A DNA stretch of 50,911 nucleotides from Syntrophaceae bacterium (GCA_003153775.1 PMBI01000009.1:1-50911); one strand, 5' to 3'. Positions 18,497-27,806 are shown, counted from the stretch's first letter. Notes: generated by a model not told the origin, from the letters alone. Numbers and translations are program-made.

Positions 18497-19742
18497 GACT
18501 GTCCTTTCGAACGGCATCAGGGTTGTTTCGGAACATGTCGATCATGTCAGGTCAATATCCATAGGGATCTGGGTCAAGTGTGGTTCACGCTATGAAGACC
18601 CTGCCACAAACGGAGCGGCACATTTTATCGAGCATATGCTTTTTAAGGGGACCAAGAACCGGTCCGCTTTTGAAATTGCGTCGGCAATTGATTCCGTCGG
18701 CGGTATGATGAATGCCTTCACCGGCAAGGAGTTGACTTCATTCTATATAAAAATACCGGACTACCACCTGCCTATGGCGGTAGACCTCCTTGCTGATATT
18801 TTCACAAACTCATGCTTTGATGAAAAAGAAATCGTGAAAGAACAATCGGTGGTCCTTCAGGAAATCAACATGACCGAAGATACCCCCGATGATTATATTC
18901 ATGATTTCTTTGAGGGCGTATTCTGGAATGGCCACCCCCTCGGTTTTCCGATCTTAGGCACCAGGAGCCTGGTAGCCTCCTTAAACAAGAAGACCCTACT
19001 GTCTTTCTTCGATGCACGCTACGGGGGTGATAATCTGGTGCTTGCGGCTGCAGGCAATCTGAAACACGATGAATTCGTTGACCTCGCAAAGAAAACATTC
19101 GGATCCATACAGGCGGGAACAAGCAAACCTCAGACAGACAAACCTGTAGTGTCGTCAAAGGTTGCCGTCCTCAAGAAAGACCTGGAACAGGCGCATATGA
19201 TCATGGGCACCCTCGCCCCTTCAGCCGTCAGCCCGGAAAGATATGCCGGCTTTCTATTGAACGCCGTTTTAGGTGGAAGTATGAGCTCGCGGTTATTTCA
19301 GGAAATCAGGGAGAAAAGGGGGCTCGCTTACTCAATCCATTCCTTTATCTCCCCGTACATGGATGTGGGCCTTCTGGGAATATACGCAGGAACCGGCGAA
19401 GAGAGAGTTCCGGTTGTCATTAATCTCATTCTTGAAGAGCTAAAGAGATTGCGTCATGAGCCGTTAACGGAAAAGGAGATGGCACAGGTCAAAGAGTTGA
19501 TCAAAGGAAATTTTCTCCTTTCTATGGAAAGCACCGACAGCCGTATGATAAGATTGGCCAAGAACGAAATTTCTTTCGGAAGGCATATCCCCGAAGACGA
19601 TGTTATTGCCGCTATAGACGCGGTTGCCGCAGAAGAAGTTAGGAAACTTGCCTTTGAAATATTCAGGCCCGGCGCCATATCCATCGCCGCCACGGGAAGG
19701 ATTTCGGAAGAGGACATTGCTATTAATTCGTATGAAGGATAA
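18486..19742 (+). CDS. M16-family zinc peptidase (processing-peptidase type)
   Basis: 418 residues. The inverted zinc motif HFIEH (H46, E49, H50) and the downstream EINMTEDTPDD region supply the metal ligands. The second half has the glycine-rich and RE-type block MSSRLFQEIREKRGLAYSI. This insulinase-like protease commonly follows pnp and resembles the mitochondrial processing peptidase beta subunit and B. subtilis YmxG. Natural substrates are unknown. It overlaps pnp by 11 bases and lies 36 bases before dut, so it belongs to the same operon. Confidence 0.93.
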   Translation: MHNKTVLSNGIRVVSEHVDHVRSISIGIWVKCGSRYEDPATNGAAHFIEHMLFKGTKNRSAFEIASAIDSVGGMMNAFTGKELTSFYIKIPDYHLPMAVDLLADIFTNSCFDEKEIVKEQSVVLQEINMTEDTPDDYIHDFFEGVFWNGHPLGFPILGTRSLVASLNKKTLLSFFDARYGGDNLVLAAAGNLKHDEFVDLAKKTFGSIQAGTSKPQTDKPVVSSKVAVLKKDLEQAHMIMGTLAPSAVSPERYAGFLLNAVLGGSMSSRLFQEIREKRGLAYSIHSFISPYMDVGLLGIYAGTGEERVPVVINLILEELKRLRHEPLTEKEMAQVKELIKGNFLLSMESTDSRMIRLAKNEISFGRHIPEDDVIAAIDAVAAEEVRKLAFEIFRPGAISIAATGRISEEDIAINSYEG

Positions 19743-19778
19743 TACTGTAAGAACGCAGGGACGAATGCCTGAGTCGCG

Positions 19779-20228
19779 ATGATAGAAGAAATTGACGTGT
19801 ATATTCAAAAGCTGCCCGGTTATTTGGACGTGTCGCTTCCTCGATACATGACGGAACATTCAGCGGGCATGGATATCTATGCAGCTGTCAAGACAGATGA
19901 GACGATACTTCCGGGACAGAGGAAGATAATACCTACAGGCATGGCGATTGCGCTGCCGGAAGGCTATGAAGCAGAAATAAGACCCCGAAGCGGCCTTGCC
20001 ATAAAAAATGGTGTGACGCTGGTCAATTCTCCCGGAACCATTGACGCGGATTACCGCGGTGAGATCGGCATAATAATGATTAACCATGGAGAAGAGCCCT
20101 TCGTCATCAGGCGCGGTGATCGCATCGCACAGATGATAATCCACAGGGTCTGCAAAGTTTCATGGATAGAGTGTCGGCAACTCGATGCAACAATTAGAGG
20201 GGATGGGGGTTTCGGCCATACTAAGTAA
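19779..20228 (+). CDS. dut: dUTP diphosphatase
   Basis: 149 residues, trimeric dUTPase fold. Hydrolyses dUTP to dUMP and pyrophosphate, keeping uracil out of DNA and supplying the dTMP pathway. The five motifs are visible: [20 protein letters not shown] (motif II), [14 protein letters not shown] (III, with the catalytic Asp), [10 protein letters not shown] (IV) and RGDGGFGHT (V, glycine-rich tail). It lies 36 bases after the M16 peptidase and 16 bases before the DUF39 gene. Confidence 0.97.
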   Translation: MIEEIDVYIQKLPGYLDVSLPRYMTEHSAGMDIYAAVKTDETILPGQRKIIPTGMAIALPEGYEAEIRPRSGLAIKNGVTLVNSPGTIDADYRGEIGIIMINHGEEPFVIRRGDRIAQMIIHRVCKVSWIECRQLDATIRGDGGFGHTK

Positions 20229-20244
20229 GTAAGGTGAGCGCTTC

Positions 20245-21423
20245 ATGAAGAAATTCAGGGTAAATAAAACATACAAAGAGATCAACGAGAAGATCAAGAA
20301 AGGAAAAGCCGTTGTTGCAACGGCAGAAGAGATGATCGACATCGTTGAGAGACATGGTCACGTTGAAGGGGCCCGGAGAATAGACGTTGTCACAACGGGG
20401 ACATTCGCCCCGATGTGTTCATCCGGTGCCTTCCTGAACTTCGGCCATACTGCTCCGAGAATAAGGGCATCCAAAGTATGGCTGAATGATGTACTTGCTT
20501 ACGGCGGCATTGCGGCGGTGGACTGCTATATAGGAGCGACTGAGGTGGCCGAAGGCGATCCCTTGAATAGCGTCTATCCGGGGGAATTCAAGTATGGAGG
20601 CGGGCATGTGATTCAAGATCTGGTGGCTGGCAATGTAATCAGATTGCGTGCAGAAGGGTATGGGACCGACTGCTATCCTGCCAGGAGATATGAAAAAAAT
20701 ATCACGATAAACGATCTGCGGGATGCAATCCTCTTCAACCCCCGGAATGCCTATCAAAATTATAATTGTGCCGTTAACATGTCTGACAAAACAATTTATA
20801 CTTACATGGGGGTGTTGAGGCCCCGCGTGGCCAATGCCAATTATGCCACGGCGGGACAGTTAAGCCCTCTCTTTAACGATCCCCACTACATGACCATCGG
20901 TATAGGAACGAGAATTTTTCTGGGAGGGGCGCAGGGTTACGTGGCCTGGCACGGGACCCAGCATAACCCGAATGTTAAGAGGGGCAAGCATGGCGTCCCT
21001 AAAGAAGGCGCCGGAACGATTTCGGCAATAGGGAACCTTAAAGAAATGTCCTCACACTGGCTTGTAGGCGCGAGCATGTTAGGATACGGGGTTTCCCTGT
21101 ATGTTGGCATAGGCATTCCCATACCGGTTTTGAATGAAGAGATGGCAAAGTACACGGCGGTTAAAGATGAGAATATATTCACACAGATCTATGACTACAG
21201 CATGGATTATCCTAAAGGTGGTGCTCTCAAGAGTCTCGGAGAGGTTAGCTACAAAGAACTCCGTTCCGGCGAGATCGTAATAAATGGTAAGAAAGCTATT
21301 ACAGCGTCCTTATCAAGTTATTACAAGGCAAAGGAAATTGCACATATCCTCAAGGAGTGGATTGAACACGGGGATTTCCTCCTCGGGGAGCCCCAGCAGT
21401 GCCTGCCTTCTGTAATGATCTAA
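20245..21423 (+). CDS. DUF39/HcyBio homocysteine biosynthesis (aspartate-semialdehyde sulfurtransferase) protein
   Basis: 392 residues. The opening INEKIKKGKAVVATAEEM and the conserved TGTFAPMCSSGAFLNFGH mark the DUF39 (HcyBio) family. Methanogen members insert sulfide-derived sulfur into aspartate semialdehyde to make homocysteine, using reactive cysteines (family knowledge). Conserved-looking cysteines occur in APMCSSG and GGIAAVDCYIG. The protein ends without the CBS pair found in some members, so it is the short form. Families of this type are common in anaerobic Desulfobacterota. The usual ferredoxin-like NIL-domain partner is not adjacent here. Confidence 0.85.
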   Translation: MKKFRVNKTYKEINEKIKKGKAVVATAEEMIDIVERHGHVEGARRIDVVTTGTFAPMCSSGAFLNFGHTAPRIRASKVWLNDVLAYGGIAAVDCYIGATEVAEGDPLNSVYPGEFKYGGGHVIQDLVAGNVIRLRAEGYGTDCYPARRYEKNITINDLRDAILFNPRNAYQNYNCAVNMSDKTIYTYMGVLRPRVANANYATAGQLSPLFNDPHYMTIGIGTRIFLGGAQGYVAWHGTQHNPNVKRGKHGVPKEGAGTISAIGNLKEMSSHWLVGASMLGYGVSLYVGIGIPIPVLNEEMAKYTAVKDENIFTQIYDYSMDYPKGGALKSLGEVSYKELRSGEIVINGKKAITASLSSYYKAKEIAHILKEWIEHGDFLLGEPQQCLPSVMI

Positions 21424-21514
21424 TGACCGGACTTGCGAGAAGCTGAAAAAAAACATAAGACCACTCACAATACCTCTTAAGTATCTAAATACAGCTAACT
21501 TTGCTTTATACGGC

Positions 21515-21530
21515 GACGTTCAGGAACGTC
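21515..21530. repeat. Inverted repeat downstream of the DUF39 gene
   Basis: GACGTTC-AG-GAACGTC, a 7-2-7 inverted repeat about 90 bases after the DUF39 stop. No T-run follows, so it is not an intrinsic terminator. It could be part of the control region of the following operon or incidental. Confidence 0.35.
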
Positions 21531-21562
21531 AAAGCGGAGTCTTTTGCGATGTGCCATTCTTA

Positions 21563-21642
21563 ATTAATGTGCATTAATCTTAAAAAATATTTAGTATGAG
21601 TGATATTAATCACTTGACATTATTTATTTTTAGTATCATAAA
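21563..21642 (+). promoter_or_regulatory. Promoter with two palindromic sites before the XRE-ftsB-pil operon
   Basis: A consensus TTGACA (21614-21619) is followed by 17 bases and CATAAA (21637-21642). Two inverted repeats lie just upstream: ATTAATG-tg-CATTAAT (21563-21578) and AGTGAT-atta-ATCACT (21599-21614), the second abutting the -35 box. The next gene encodes a small XRE-type DNA-binding protein, so these are candidate operators for autoregulation or for an activator. Confidence 0.6.
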
Positions 21643-21682
21643 ATCGATATAAGGGTAAGGTTTTCCCAGCTTGAGGATAACT

Positions 21683-21883
21683 GTGAAAAAAAATAAGGTC
21701 AGACAATTCCGTGAAGCGATCCCTTTGAGTATTGCCGAACTCGCAAGAAGGGCGGGCTTGGCCCCCCAGACTGTGACAAAGATGGAAAAGGGATTGCCGA
21801 CAAGGAAGTACTCCGAATTGAAGGTGGCAAAGGCTTTACAAAAGAATTACGAAGACGTTTTTATATCGGATAAGGAAGCGTAG
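21683..21883 (+). CDS. Small XRE-family helix-turn-helix regulator
   Basis: 66 residues, almost entirely one HTH_3 domain: LSIAELARRAGLAPQTVTKM followed by EKGLPTRKYSELKVAKAL, with the recognition helix at QTVTKMEKG. GTG at 21683 is preferred because GAGG lies 6 bases upstream; an in-frame TTG at 21671 is an alternative. It heads a co-directional run through ftsB and pilMNOPQ and sits directly behind a strong promoter with palindromes. No ligand-binding domain is present. Confidence 0.85.
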   Translation: MKKNKVRQFREAIPLSIAELARRAGLAPQTVTKMEKGLPTRKYSELKVAKALQKNYEDVFISDKEA

Positions 21884-21933
21884 TACATATCTTGCATTGT
21901 TTCTTGGCGGCTTGTCGGAGACCAGTGGTTAAG

Positions 21934-22200
21934 ATGAAAGTGGGAAGGTATCTTGTTGTTTTTATTTTTGTGATGGGTATGCTCATCATCTTCGGTAAGA
22001 GGGGGCTCGTCGATAACTATTCCATGAAGGAGCGCTTAATGTCCCTTAAGAAGACGAATCAGGATATTTCCCTTGAAAACAAGGAATTGAATAAGAAAGT
22101 AATGTTGCTAAGAGGCGACCTTCAATATATGGAGACACTGGTTCGAAATGAACTCGGCATGGTCAGGAAGGGAGACCTCGTTTATCGATATCTGAAATAA
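21934..22200 (+). CDS. ftsB: FtsB/DivIC-type septum formation protein
   Basis: 88 residues. A short N-terminus is followed by one membrane segment (YLVVFIFVMGMLIIFG) and a periplasmic coiled coil (SMKERLMSLKKTNQDISLEN onward), ending in the family motif YMETLVRNELGMVRKGDLVY. It bridges FtsL and FtsQ in the divisome. I start at the ATG at 21934; an upstream TTG would add an unlikely leader. Its place between an XRE regulator and pilM is uncommon and might couple division to pilus expression (inference). Confidence 0.85.
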   Translation: MKVGRYLVVFIFVMGMLIIFGKRGLVDNYSMKERLMSLKKTNQDISLENKELNKKVMLLRGDLQYMETLVRNELGMVRKGDLVYRYLK

Positions 22201-22237
22201 ACCCGTACGAGAAGAAAGAACCAAGCACGGTGATCCG

Positions 22238-23365
22238 ATGTTCGACGTCAAAAATTTGTTAGCAAGCGGCAAGAATATATTCAGTCTTGATACCATCAAG
22301 AACCTGTTTCCAGCAAGCAAGAGTCTGGTCGGGCTTGACATAGGATCAAGCGCCATAAAGCTTGCTGAAATAGTCGAGACGCCAAAGGGATACATACTTT
22401 CTCGGTTTTCTCAGATACCCCTGGCAACGGGTGTGATAGTAGACGGCATTCCTGTCGAACATCAAGAACTGGCCCAGAAAATAAAACAACTATTCAAACA
22501 GTCCGGCTGCAAGAGAAAGTCCATAATCACCTCACTTTCAGGACACTCCGTTATCATCAAGAAAGTAAACTTTCCCACAATGGATGAAACAGAACTGCGT
22601 GAGCTGATAAAAGATGAAGCAGGAAAGTATTTGCCTTTTGATAGCATGGAGGCTGTAAGCTACGATTTCCAAATCCTGGGCGAGAATGAATTCAACCCCA
22701 ATCAGATGGATGTCATTATCGTTGCGGCAAAGAATGAGATCGTTAACTCCTATGCCGATGCCATTCAGCAGGCAGGGTATTCGCCGGTTATCATGGACGT
22801 AGATTCCTTCGCACTGGAGACTATGTATGAAGAGAATTACGATTTTGAAGACAATGAAATGGTCGTGCTCGTCAATATTGGGGCAAGTATCACGAATATA
22901 AATGTTCTCAGAGGCGGTTCTTCGGTCTTTACCAGAGATTTTATGCTGGCAGGAAATTCCATCACTGAGGCGATTGGGCAAAAGATGGGAATCGCCTTTG
23001 AAGAGGCCGAGAGAATCAAGATCGAAGGTCCCGGCGGAAACGAAGCAGCGGAAAAGGAATTCCGGGAAAGTCTCCTTTACTATGCTGATCCGATCTGTTC
23101 GGAAATTGAGAGGTCCGTTGATTATTTCAGATCCACCTATGGAGGGGAATTTTTGAAACGCATTCTTCTCTCCGGTGGAAGTGCAAGAATTCCGGGAATC
23201 GTGAGTGACCTCACACACAGGCTCGGCGTGGAAGCGGAAATCGCCAATCCCTTTAGAAAAATAGGCTGTGATGCAAAGGCCCTGAATCATGCTACAGCCG
23301 AAGAGATTGCACCCATCGCTGCCGTCGGTATCGGACTCGCGCTGAGAAAAGTTGGTGACAAATGA
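22238..23365 (+). CDS. pilM: Type IV pilus assembly ATPase-like protein PilM
   Basis: 375 residues with an FtsA/actin-like fold. Cytoplasmic partner that binds the N-terminal tail of PilN and links it to the motor. Nucleotide-site signatures are LVGLDIGSSAIKLAEI (phosphate 1), VLVNIGASITNINVL (phosphate 2) and ILLSGGSARIPGI (adenosine site). The stop overlaps the pilN start as ATGA. First gene of the canonical pilMNOPQ order. Confidence 0.96.
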   Translation: MFDVKNLLASGKNIFSLDTIKNLFPASKSLVGLDIGSSAIKLAEIVETPKGYILSRFSQIPLATGVIVDGIPVEHQELAQKIKQLFKQSGCKRKSIITSLSGHSVIIKKVNFPTMDETELRELIKDEAGKYLPFDSMEAVSYDFQILGENEFNPNQMDVIIVAAKNEIVNSYADAIQQAGYSPVIMDVDSFALETMYEENYDFEDNEMVVLVNIGASITNINVLRGGSSVFTRDFMLAGNSITEAIGQKMGIAFEEAERIKIEGPGGNEAAEKEFRESLLYYADPICSEIERSVDYFRSTYGGEFLKRILLSGGSARIPGIVSDLTHRLGVEAEIANPFRKIGCDAKALNHATAEEIAPIAAVGIGLALRKVGDK

Positions 23366-23910
23366 TCAGAATTAATCTTCTCCCCTACCGGGAAAGGGAA
23401 AAGAAGGAGGATATTACTCGTCAGGTCGTTATCCTTGTCATTACCCTCGGCGTATTTCTTTTAGTCATTGGTTCTCTCCAACTTTATCTCAGTATCAGTG
23501 TAAGCAGCCTTGAAAAAAACATAAAACTCCAAGAGGAAAGGCTCGTCGATCTGACAAAAACTATAGGCGACATAGAACAGTATAAATTGAATAAGTCAAC
23601 CCTGGAGAGAAAACTCGCTATAATCAACAATCTCGAAGAAAATCGTCTGGCCCCTGTCATGATGCTTGACGAAATTTCGCTGTTAGTTCCTGTAAAGGAT
23701 GTCTGGCTCGATAAGATCTCAGAGAAAGGTTTAGAAGTTACATTGGAAGGCATGGCAAGAAACAATATCGAGGTTGCGCATTTTATGAAGAATCTCTCCG
23801 GAGCCAAGTTTGTCAAAACCGTGGATCTGTTATCCACCAGGGAAAGAGAAGTCTCCGGCCTGAAATTGCAGCAATTCGTAATATCTTGTGTGAAAAAGAG
23901 GATTCCATAA
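23362..23910 (+). CDS. pilN: Type IV pilus inner-membrane protein PilN
   Basis: 182 residues. It begins with the conserved cytoplasmic tail MIRINLLPYRE, which docks into PilM, followed by one membrane segment (~residues 22-48), a coiled coil, and a ferredoxin-like periplasmic domain (~100-182). With PilO it forms the inner-membrane alignment platform. It overlaps pilM by 4 bases and lies 4 bases before pilO. Confidence 0.94.
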   Translation: MIRINLLPYREREKKEDITRQVVILVITLGVFLLVIGSLQLYLSISVSSLEKNIKLQEERLVDLTKTIGDIEQYKLNKSTLERKLAIINNLEENRLAPVMMLDEISLLVPVKDVWLDKISEKGLEVTLEGMARNNIEVAHFMKNLSGAKFVKTVDLLSTREREVSGLKLQQFVISCVKKRIP

Positions 23911-23914
23911 TTAG

Positions 23915-24619
23915 ATGGCGATTACTTTCGAAGACATAAAGAAGTGGCCCCCAAAGCGTAAGGCAATTGCTCTCGGCATTATTTATTTGCTTTTAGGCGG
24001 CGCATATTATTCGCTTTTTATGCAATCATCCATGGATCAGAAAGGGGCTTGGGAAACGAAGCTTTCCGACCTTCAGGAGCAAGTCCAGGAAAAAGAACGT
24101 CTGGCGGCCCAAAAGGGCAGATATGTGAGAGAGGTAAATACGCTGAAGGAAGCATTCAAGATTGCCTTGACGAAGCTGCCCGACCAGCGCGAGATACCGG
24201 GTCTACTATATTCTGTTGCGCAGGCCGGGAAAGATTCCGGCGTAGATTTTATCCTTTTCGAACCGAAACAAGCGGAAAAGAAATCCAGGGAAGTGGAGGA
24301 GCTCTTATTAAAGCCGGCGCCTGCAAAAGCCGCAGCACAAAAGCCGGCTGACAAGAAACCTGCCGCAGCGTCGAACCCGCAGGAAGAGCAGTTTTATGAG
24401 GAGATACCGGTTAGAGTATCGGTAAGTGGGGGCTTTCACAGCACCGTGACTTTTTTTGAAAAGGTCGCGAAGCTTCCGAGGATAGTCAATATTGAAGATA
24501 TAGCAATGTCAGAAGCGAAGGACGCAAAACGCGGGCGTGTTATTATCACGAACTGTGTGATAAAGACTTACATGTTCCTCGAAAAAATGGATGAGAAAAA
24601 AGCGGATGGAAAAAAATAG
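23915..24619 (+). CDS. pilO: Type IV pilus inner-membrane protein PilO
   Basis: 234 residues: one membrane segment (~15-38, AIALGIIYLLLGGAYYSLFM), a periplasmic coiled coil (~40-85), then a ferredoxin-like domain interrupted by an Ala/Lys/Pro-rich insert (~130-160), and a terminal GGFHSTVTFFEKVAKLPRIV block typical of PilO. It heterodimerises with PilN. The end overlaps the pilP start by about 29 bases. Confidence 0.93.
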   Translation: MAITFEDIKKWPPKRKAIALGIIYLLLGGAYYSLFMQSSMDQKGAWETKLSDLQEQVQEKERLAAQKGRYVREVNTLKEAFKIALTKLPDQREIPGLLYSVAQAGKDSGVDFILFEPKQAEKKSREVEELLLKPAPAKAAAQKPADKKPAAASNPQEEQFYEEIPVRVSVSGGFHSTVTFFEKVAKLPRIVNIEDIAMSEAKDAKRGRVIITNCVIKTYMFLEKMDEKKADGKK

Positions 24620-25139
24620 ACTCCGAGCTCATGTAATGCACATACTTCTGGCCTCAATTGCTGCTTTGTGGCTGTTAGTGTCCATATCTACAGCCGCAGT
24701 GACACAGTCACCCGAGGCAAAAGCGCAGAGTGCCGATGTGGCTGAAACGAAGATCTCTGACCTGAAAACGGTTCCTCCATACAAATACAACCCCATTGGA
24801 AAGCCCGATCCATTTAAACCTTTTATCGAACAGGAGTTGAGCCCGAAGAAGAAGACTGAATCAAGAACCCTGCCTATTTCACCCCTTCAAAGGGAAGGTA
24901 TTGAGCAGTTCAGGCTCGTTGGCGTGTCAGGTGATGACCATCATAGAATAGCCATAGTTCAGGATGTTAAAGGTAAAGCCTACCCGATTTTTTTGGGAAC
25001 GTATATTGGCAAGAACAGCGGCAGGGTAGTGGAGATACTCCCGGACCGTATCATTGTTGAAGAAAAAGGCAAAGCAGAAGACAAAGCGAAGACAAAGAGA
25101 CTGACGATTAAACTTCGCAAAGACGAAGTTGAGGAGTAA
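24591..25139 (+). CDS. pilP: Type IV pilus protein PilP
   Basis: 182 residues with an N-terminal membrane/signal segment (~12-35) but no lipobox cysteine, unlike the lipoprotein PilP of Pseudomonas. The motif YNPIGKPDPFKPFIE is the PilP linker that binds PilN/PilO. The C-terminal beta domain (GIEQFRLVGVSGDDHHRIAI onward) contacts PilQ. The start could be 24591 or the ATG at 24606; both overlap pilO, so coupling is likely. Confidence 0.92.
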   Translation: MRKKRMEKNRLRAHVMHILLASIAALWLLVSISTAAVTQSPEAKAQSADVAETKISDLKTVPPYKYNPIGKPDPFKPFIEQELSPKKKTESRTLPISPLQREGIEQFRLVGVSGDDHHRIAIVQDVKGKAYPIFLGTYIGKNSGRVVEILPDRIIVEEKGKAEDKAKTKRLTIKLRKDEVEE

Positions 25140-25141
25140 CC

Positions 25142-26947
25142 ATGAAAAGAAACATGCCCTGGTTTATAATCTTGATTGCTTGTGTAATGTTTATTGGCAG
25201 TACCGAATATGCCGGGAGTGCACCGACGGAAGATAAAACACCGCAGGAGGCCTCTCCAGCCAAGGTGCAGGGTACAGATTTCGGTTACCTGGAAGGTATA
25301 GCATTTGACAGAATAAACGGCAAGGAGCGCCTCACCATTGTTTTATCCAAACAGTCAGGTGTCGCTGTTGACTCCGTAGGTGATAAAGACCTGCTGGTAA
25401 AAATGACAAAGGTTTTTGTGCCTGAGGAGCTCAAGCGCACCTTGGGTGAAGGAAAGCTTTCCAATATAGTAAGTGTCGTGCCTTCTCAAAAGACGGTTGA
25501 CGGCGAACAATGGGCATTAATCAATATCGCTTTAAGAGAGCGCGTGCCTTACAAGGTGAATCAGGAAGGACAAAATGTCCTGATTGACTTCGACGTAAGA
25601 AGCCTTGCTGCCAAAGCGCCTGTAGCTGAACAAAGAACACCTTACATCTCTCAGGAATCTCCGAGAGCCGCAGAAGCATCCAAGGAAATGCAAAAAGTCC
25701 CGTCAGTTCCCAAAGAAGATACAATCACAATGCAGGCAAGACCTCCCTATGGCGGTCCGGCGATATCGCTCGATTTTCAGGATGCAAATATAAAGACCGT
25801 CTTCAGATTACTCTCCGAAGTGGGAGGAGTCACGATTGTGTCCGGCGACGACGTCAAGGGAAACGTGACCGTGTACATGAAGAAGGTCCCCTGGAATCAG
25901 GCCCTCGATACTATTTTAGATGTTCAGGGTCTTGTCAAGAAGCAGATGGGTGACGTGATCAGTGTCATGACCGTCGAGAAGATGAAAAAAGACGAGGCTG
26001 ACCGGCGGGCGGGAGAGGAAGATCGTATGAAGGCCGAGGCTGTTGCCAAGAAAGCAGAACAGGATCGGCTCGAAGAGAGAGGAAAACTGCGACAGATATC
26101 CATAGAGGCAAAAATCGTGGAGGCCCAGGATGATTTCGTGAGAAACCTCGGCGTGCAATGGGGCGGCGTAAACTACAATTCCCTTGGAGGCTATCCCTTT
26201 TCCTTGTCGGCGGGCACAAACCCGGGCGTAAATCCCAGCGGGAGCCGCGCTATACAGTGGGCGTATCCATCAGATATTCCGCTTCGCAATACAGACGGTA
26301 CCGCTATTATGTCAGCTGGCCTTAATTATCCAGGCACGCTGCAATCACCGACATTCGGTCTCGTCATCGGCGGGGCGAACGCCGTCATTGAAGCCCAGAT
26401 TCAGGCCCTCGAGACAAACAATACAGGGAAGATCATTTCATCGCCAAAAGTTACCACCATGGATAACGTCAAAGCAACGATAAAACAGGGGCAGGAAATT
26501 CCCTACATTACAATAGACAAGGATGGAAACAGGAGTATAACGTTTAAAGAGGCTGTCCTGAAACTCGAGGTTAAACCTAAGATTACGCCCGACGGCACCA
26601 TTTCCATGGAGATCAAGGCGACAAATGACGCTGCGGACTACGCCCAGGGAGCCTTGCTGGGAGGAAACCCGCCGATTAATAAGAATGAGGTTGAATCCAA
26701 GATTGTCGTACAGGATGGAGATACTATTGTCATCGGGGGAATTCTCAAGACATCGGATCAAAGAAACGAGTCCGGTGTTCCCTGGTTTATGAAGATTCCG
26801 ATACTGGGCTGGCTATTCAAGACTGAGGGTATAACGAAACAGCGTAAACAGCTTATGGTATTTATCACCCCGAAGATAATAGCAAAAGACGATATGGGTG
26901 CCGACAAATTCGAAAAGCCGAAGGTACCCGAAAAACCTAAGGGATAG
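25142..26947 (+). CDS. pilQ: Type IV pilus secretin PilQ
   Basis: 601 residues. A signal peptide is followed by an AMIN domain (~40-155, peptidoglycan/PilP side), an STN domain (~195-265, ISLDFQDANIKTVFRLLSEV), a charged helical linker, an N1-like KH domain, and the secretin pore (~345-590) ending with VVQDGDTIVIGGILK and LFKTEG....RKQLMVFITP. It forms the outer-membrane channel for the pilus. It is shorter than many PilQ proteins, with only one AMIN domain. The gene begins 2 bases after pilP. Confidence 0.95.
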   Translation: MKRNMPWFIILIACVMFIGSTEYAGSAPTEDKTPQEASPAKVQGTDFGYLEGIAFDRINGKERLTIVLSKQSGVAVDSVGDKDLLVKMTKVFVPEELKRTLGEGKLSNIVSVVPSQKTVDGEQWALINIALRERVPYKVNQEGQNVLIDFDVRSLAAKAPVAEQRTPYISQESPRAAEASKEMQKVPSVPKEDTITMQARPPYGGPAISLDFQDANIKTVFRLLSEVGGVTIVSGDDVKGNVTVYMKKVPWNQALDTILDVQGLVKKQMGDVISVMTVEKMKKDEADRRAGEEDRMKAEAVAKKAEQDRLEERGKLRQISIEAKIVEAQDDFVRNLGVQWGGVNYNSLGGYPFSLSAGTNPGVNPSGSRAIQWAYPSDIPLRNTDGTAIMSAGLNYPGTLQSPTFGLVIGGANAVIEAQIQALETNNTGKIISSPKVTTMDNVKATIKQGQEIPYITIDKDGNRSITFKEAVLKLEVKPKITPDGTISMEIKATNDAADYAQGALLGGNPPINKNEVESKIVVQDGDTIVIGGILKTSDQRNESGVPWFMKIPILGWLFKTEGITKQRKQLMVFITPKIIAKDDMGADKFEKPKVPEKPKG

Positions 26948-27035
26948 GACAATATCATTTTCTTGTTATCACAACATACGTGAACTTTCTTCTTTCCACA
27001 CTACCCTTTTACAATGAAGAGATGCTAAAGTGAGC

Positions 27036-27806
27036 ATGACCCGGTTAAACATAATACGTGCCGCCCTCGCGGCATGCGCTCTTGCCGTCATGGCATGCGG
27101 GACAAGCCCATGGCATCAGGAACAGGCAGATTCCCACGTCAATGTCGGAGCGGCCTATCTCGGAGCAGGACGCTCTAACGATGCCTTAAAGGAATTTTTA
27201 GAGGCGGAAAAGCTCTCTCCCCAGGATCCCAAAGTCCATTATTATATGGGGATATCGTACGTCGAGAAAGGGCTTAAGGATAACGCCGTCGATGAATTTA
27301 AGAAGGCTATCTCCCTGAAGCCCGACTATTCGGAGGCTCACAATTTTCTGGGAGTAATCTATCGCGACAAGAGACAATGGGACATGGCCATTGATGAATT
27401 TAAAAATGCCCTCTCCAATGTGCTCTATGAAACCCCTGATAAGGCAATGTTCAACATGGGGACGGTCTATAACAGTAAGGGGGATTATGAGAAGGCTCTG
27501 AAGATGTACGAAGAGGCGAAGAACAAGCAGCCGCATACAATCCCCGCCCCTGTGATAGACCTTTATATCGGCAGGAACTATCATGACCAGGGAAATTTTG
27601 AAAAGGCGGTTAGTTATTTCAAGGCAGCCCTCAAGGCTGCCCCCTCTTTATTGGAAGCCAACTACTGGATGGGGCAATGTTATATCAAACTGCGTGACCC
27701 GGTAAAGGCAAAGGCAGAGTTTAAGACCATCATCGATATAACACCGGATTCGGGTTTGGGTATAGAAGCCAAGAAGAGCCTCGATTCCATTACCTCCTCG
27801 CGTTAG
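27036..27806 (+). CDS. TPR lipoprotein, PilF/PilW-like secretin pilotin
   Basis: About 256 residues. A signal sequence ends in a lipobox-like AVMA|C. Six or so TPR units follow (~30-255), e.g. NVGAAYLGAGRSNDALKEF and MGISYVEKGLKDNAVDEF. In other bacteria TPR lipoproteins beside pilQ promote PilQ localisation and multimerisation, the role inferred here. An in-frame GTG at 27030 is an alternative start. It is the last gene of this operon, convergent with the PilY1 operon. Confidence 0.8.
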   Translation: MTRLNIIRAALAACALAVMACGTSPWHQEQADSHVNVGAAYLGAGRSNDALKEFLEAEKLSPQDPKVHYYMGISYVEKGLKDNAVDEFKKAISLKPDYSEAHNFLGVIYRDKRQWDMAIDEFKNALSNVLYETPDKAMFNMGTVYNSKGDYEKALKMYEEAKNKQPHTIPAPVIDLYIGRNYHDQGNFEKAVSYFKAALKAAPSLLEANYWMGQCYIKLRDPVKAKAEFKTIIDITPDSGLGIEAKKSLDSITSSR

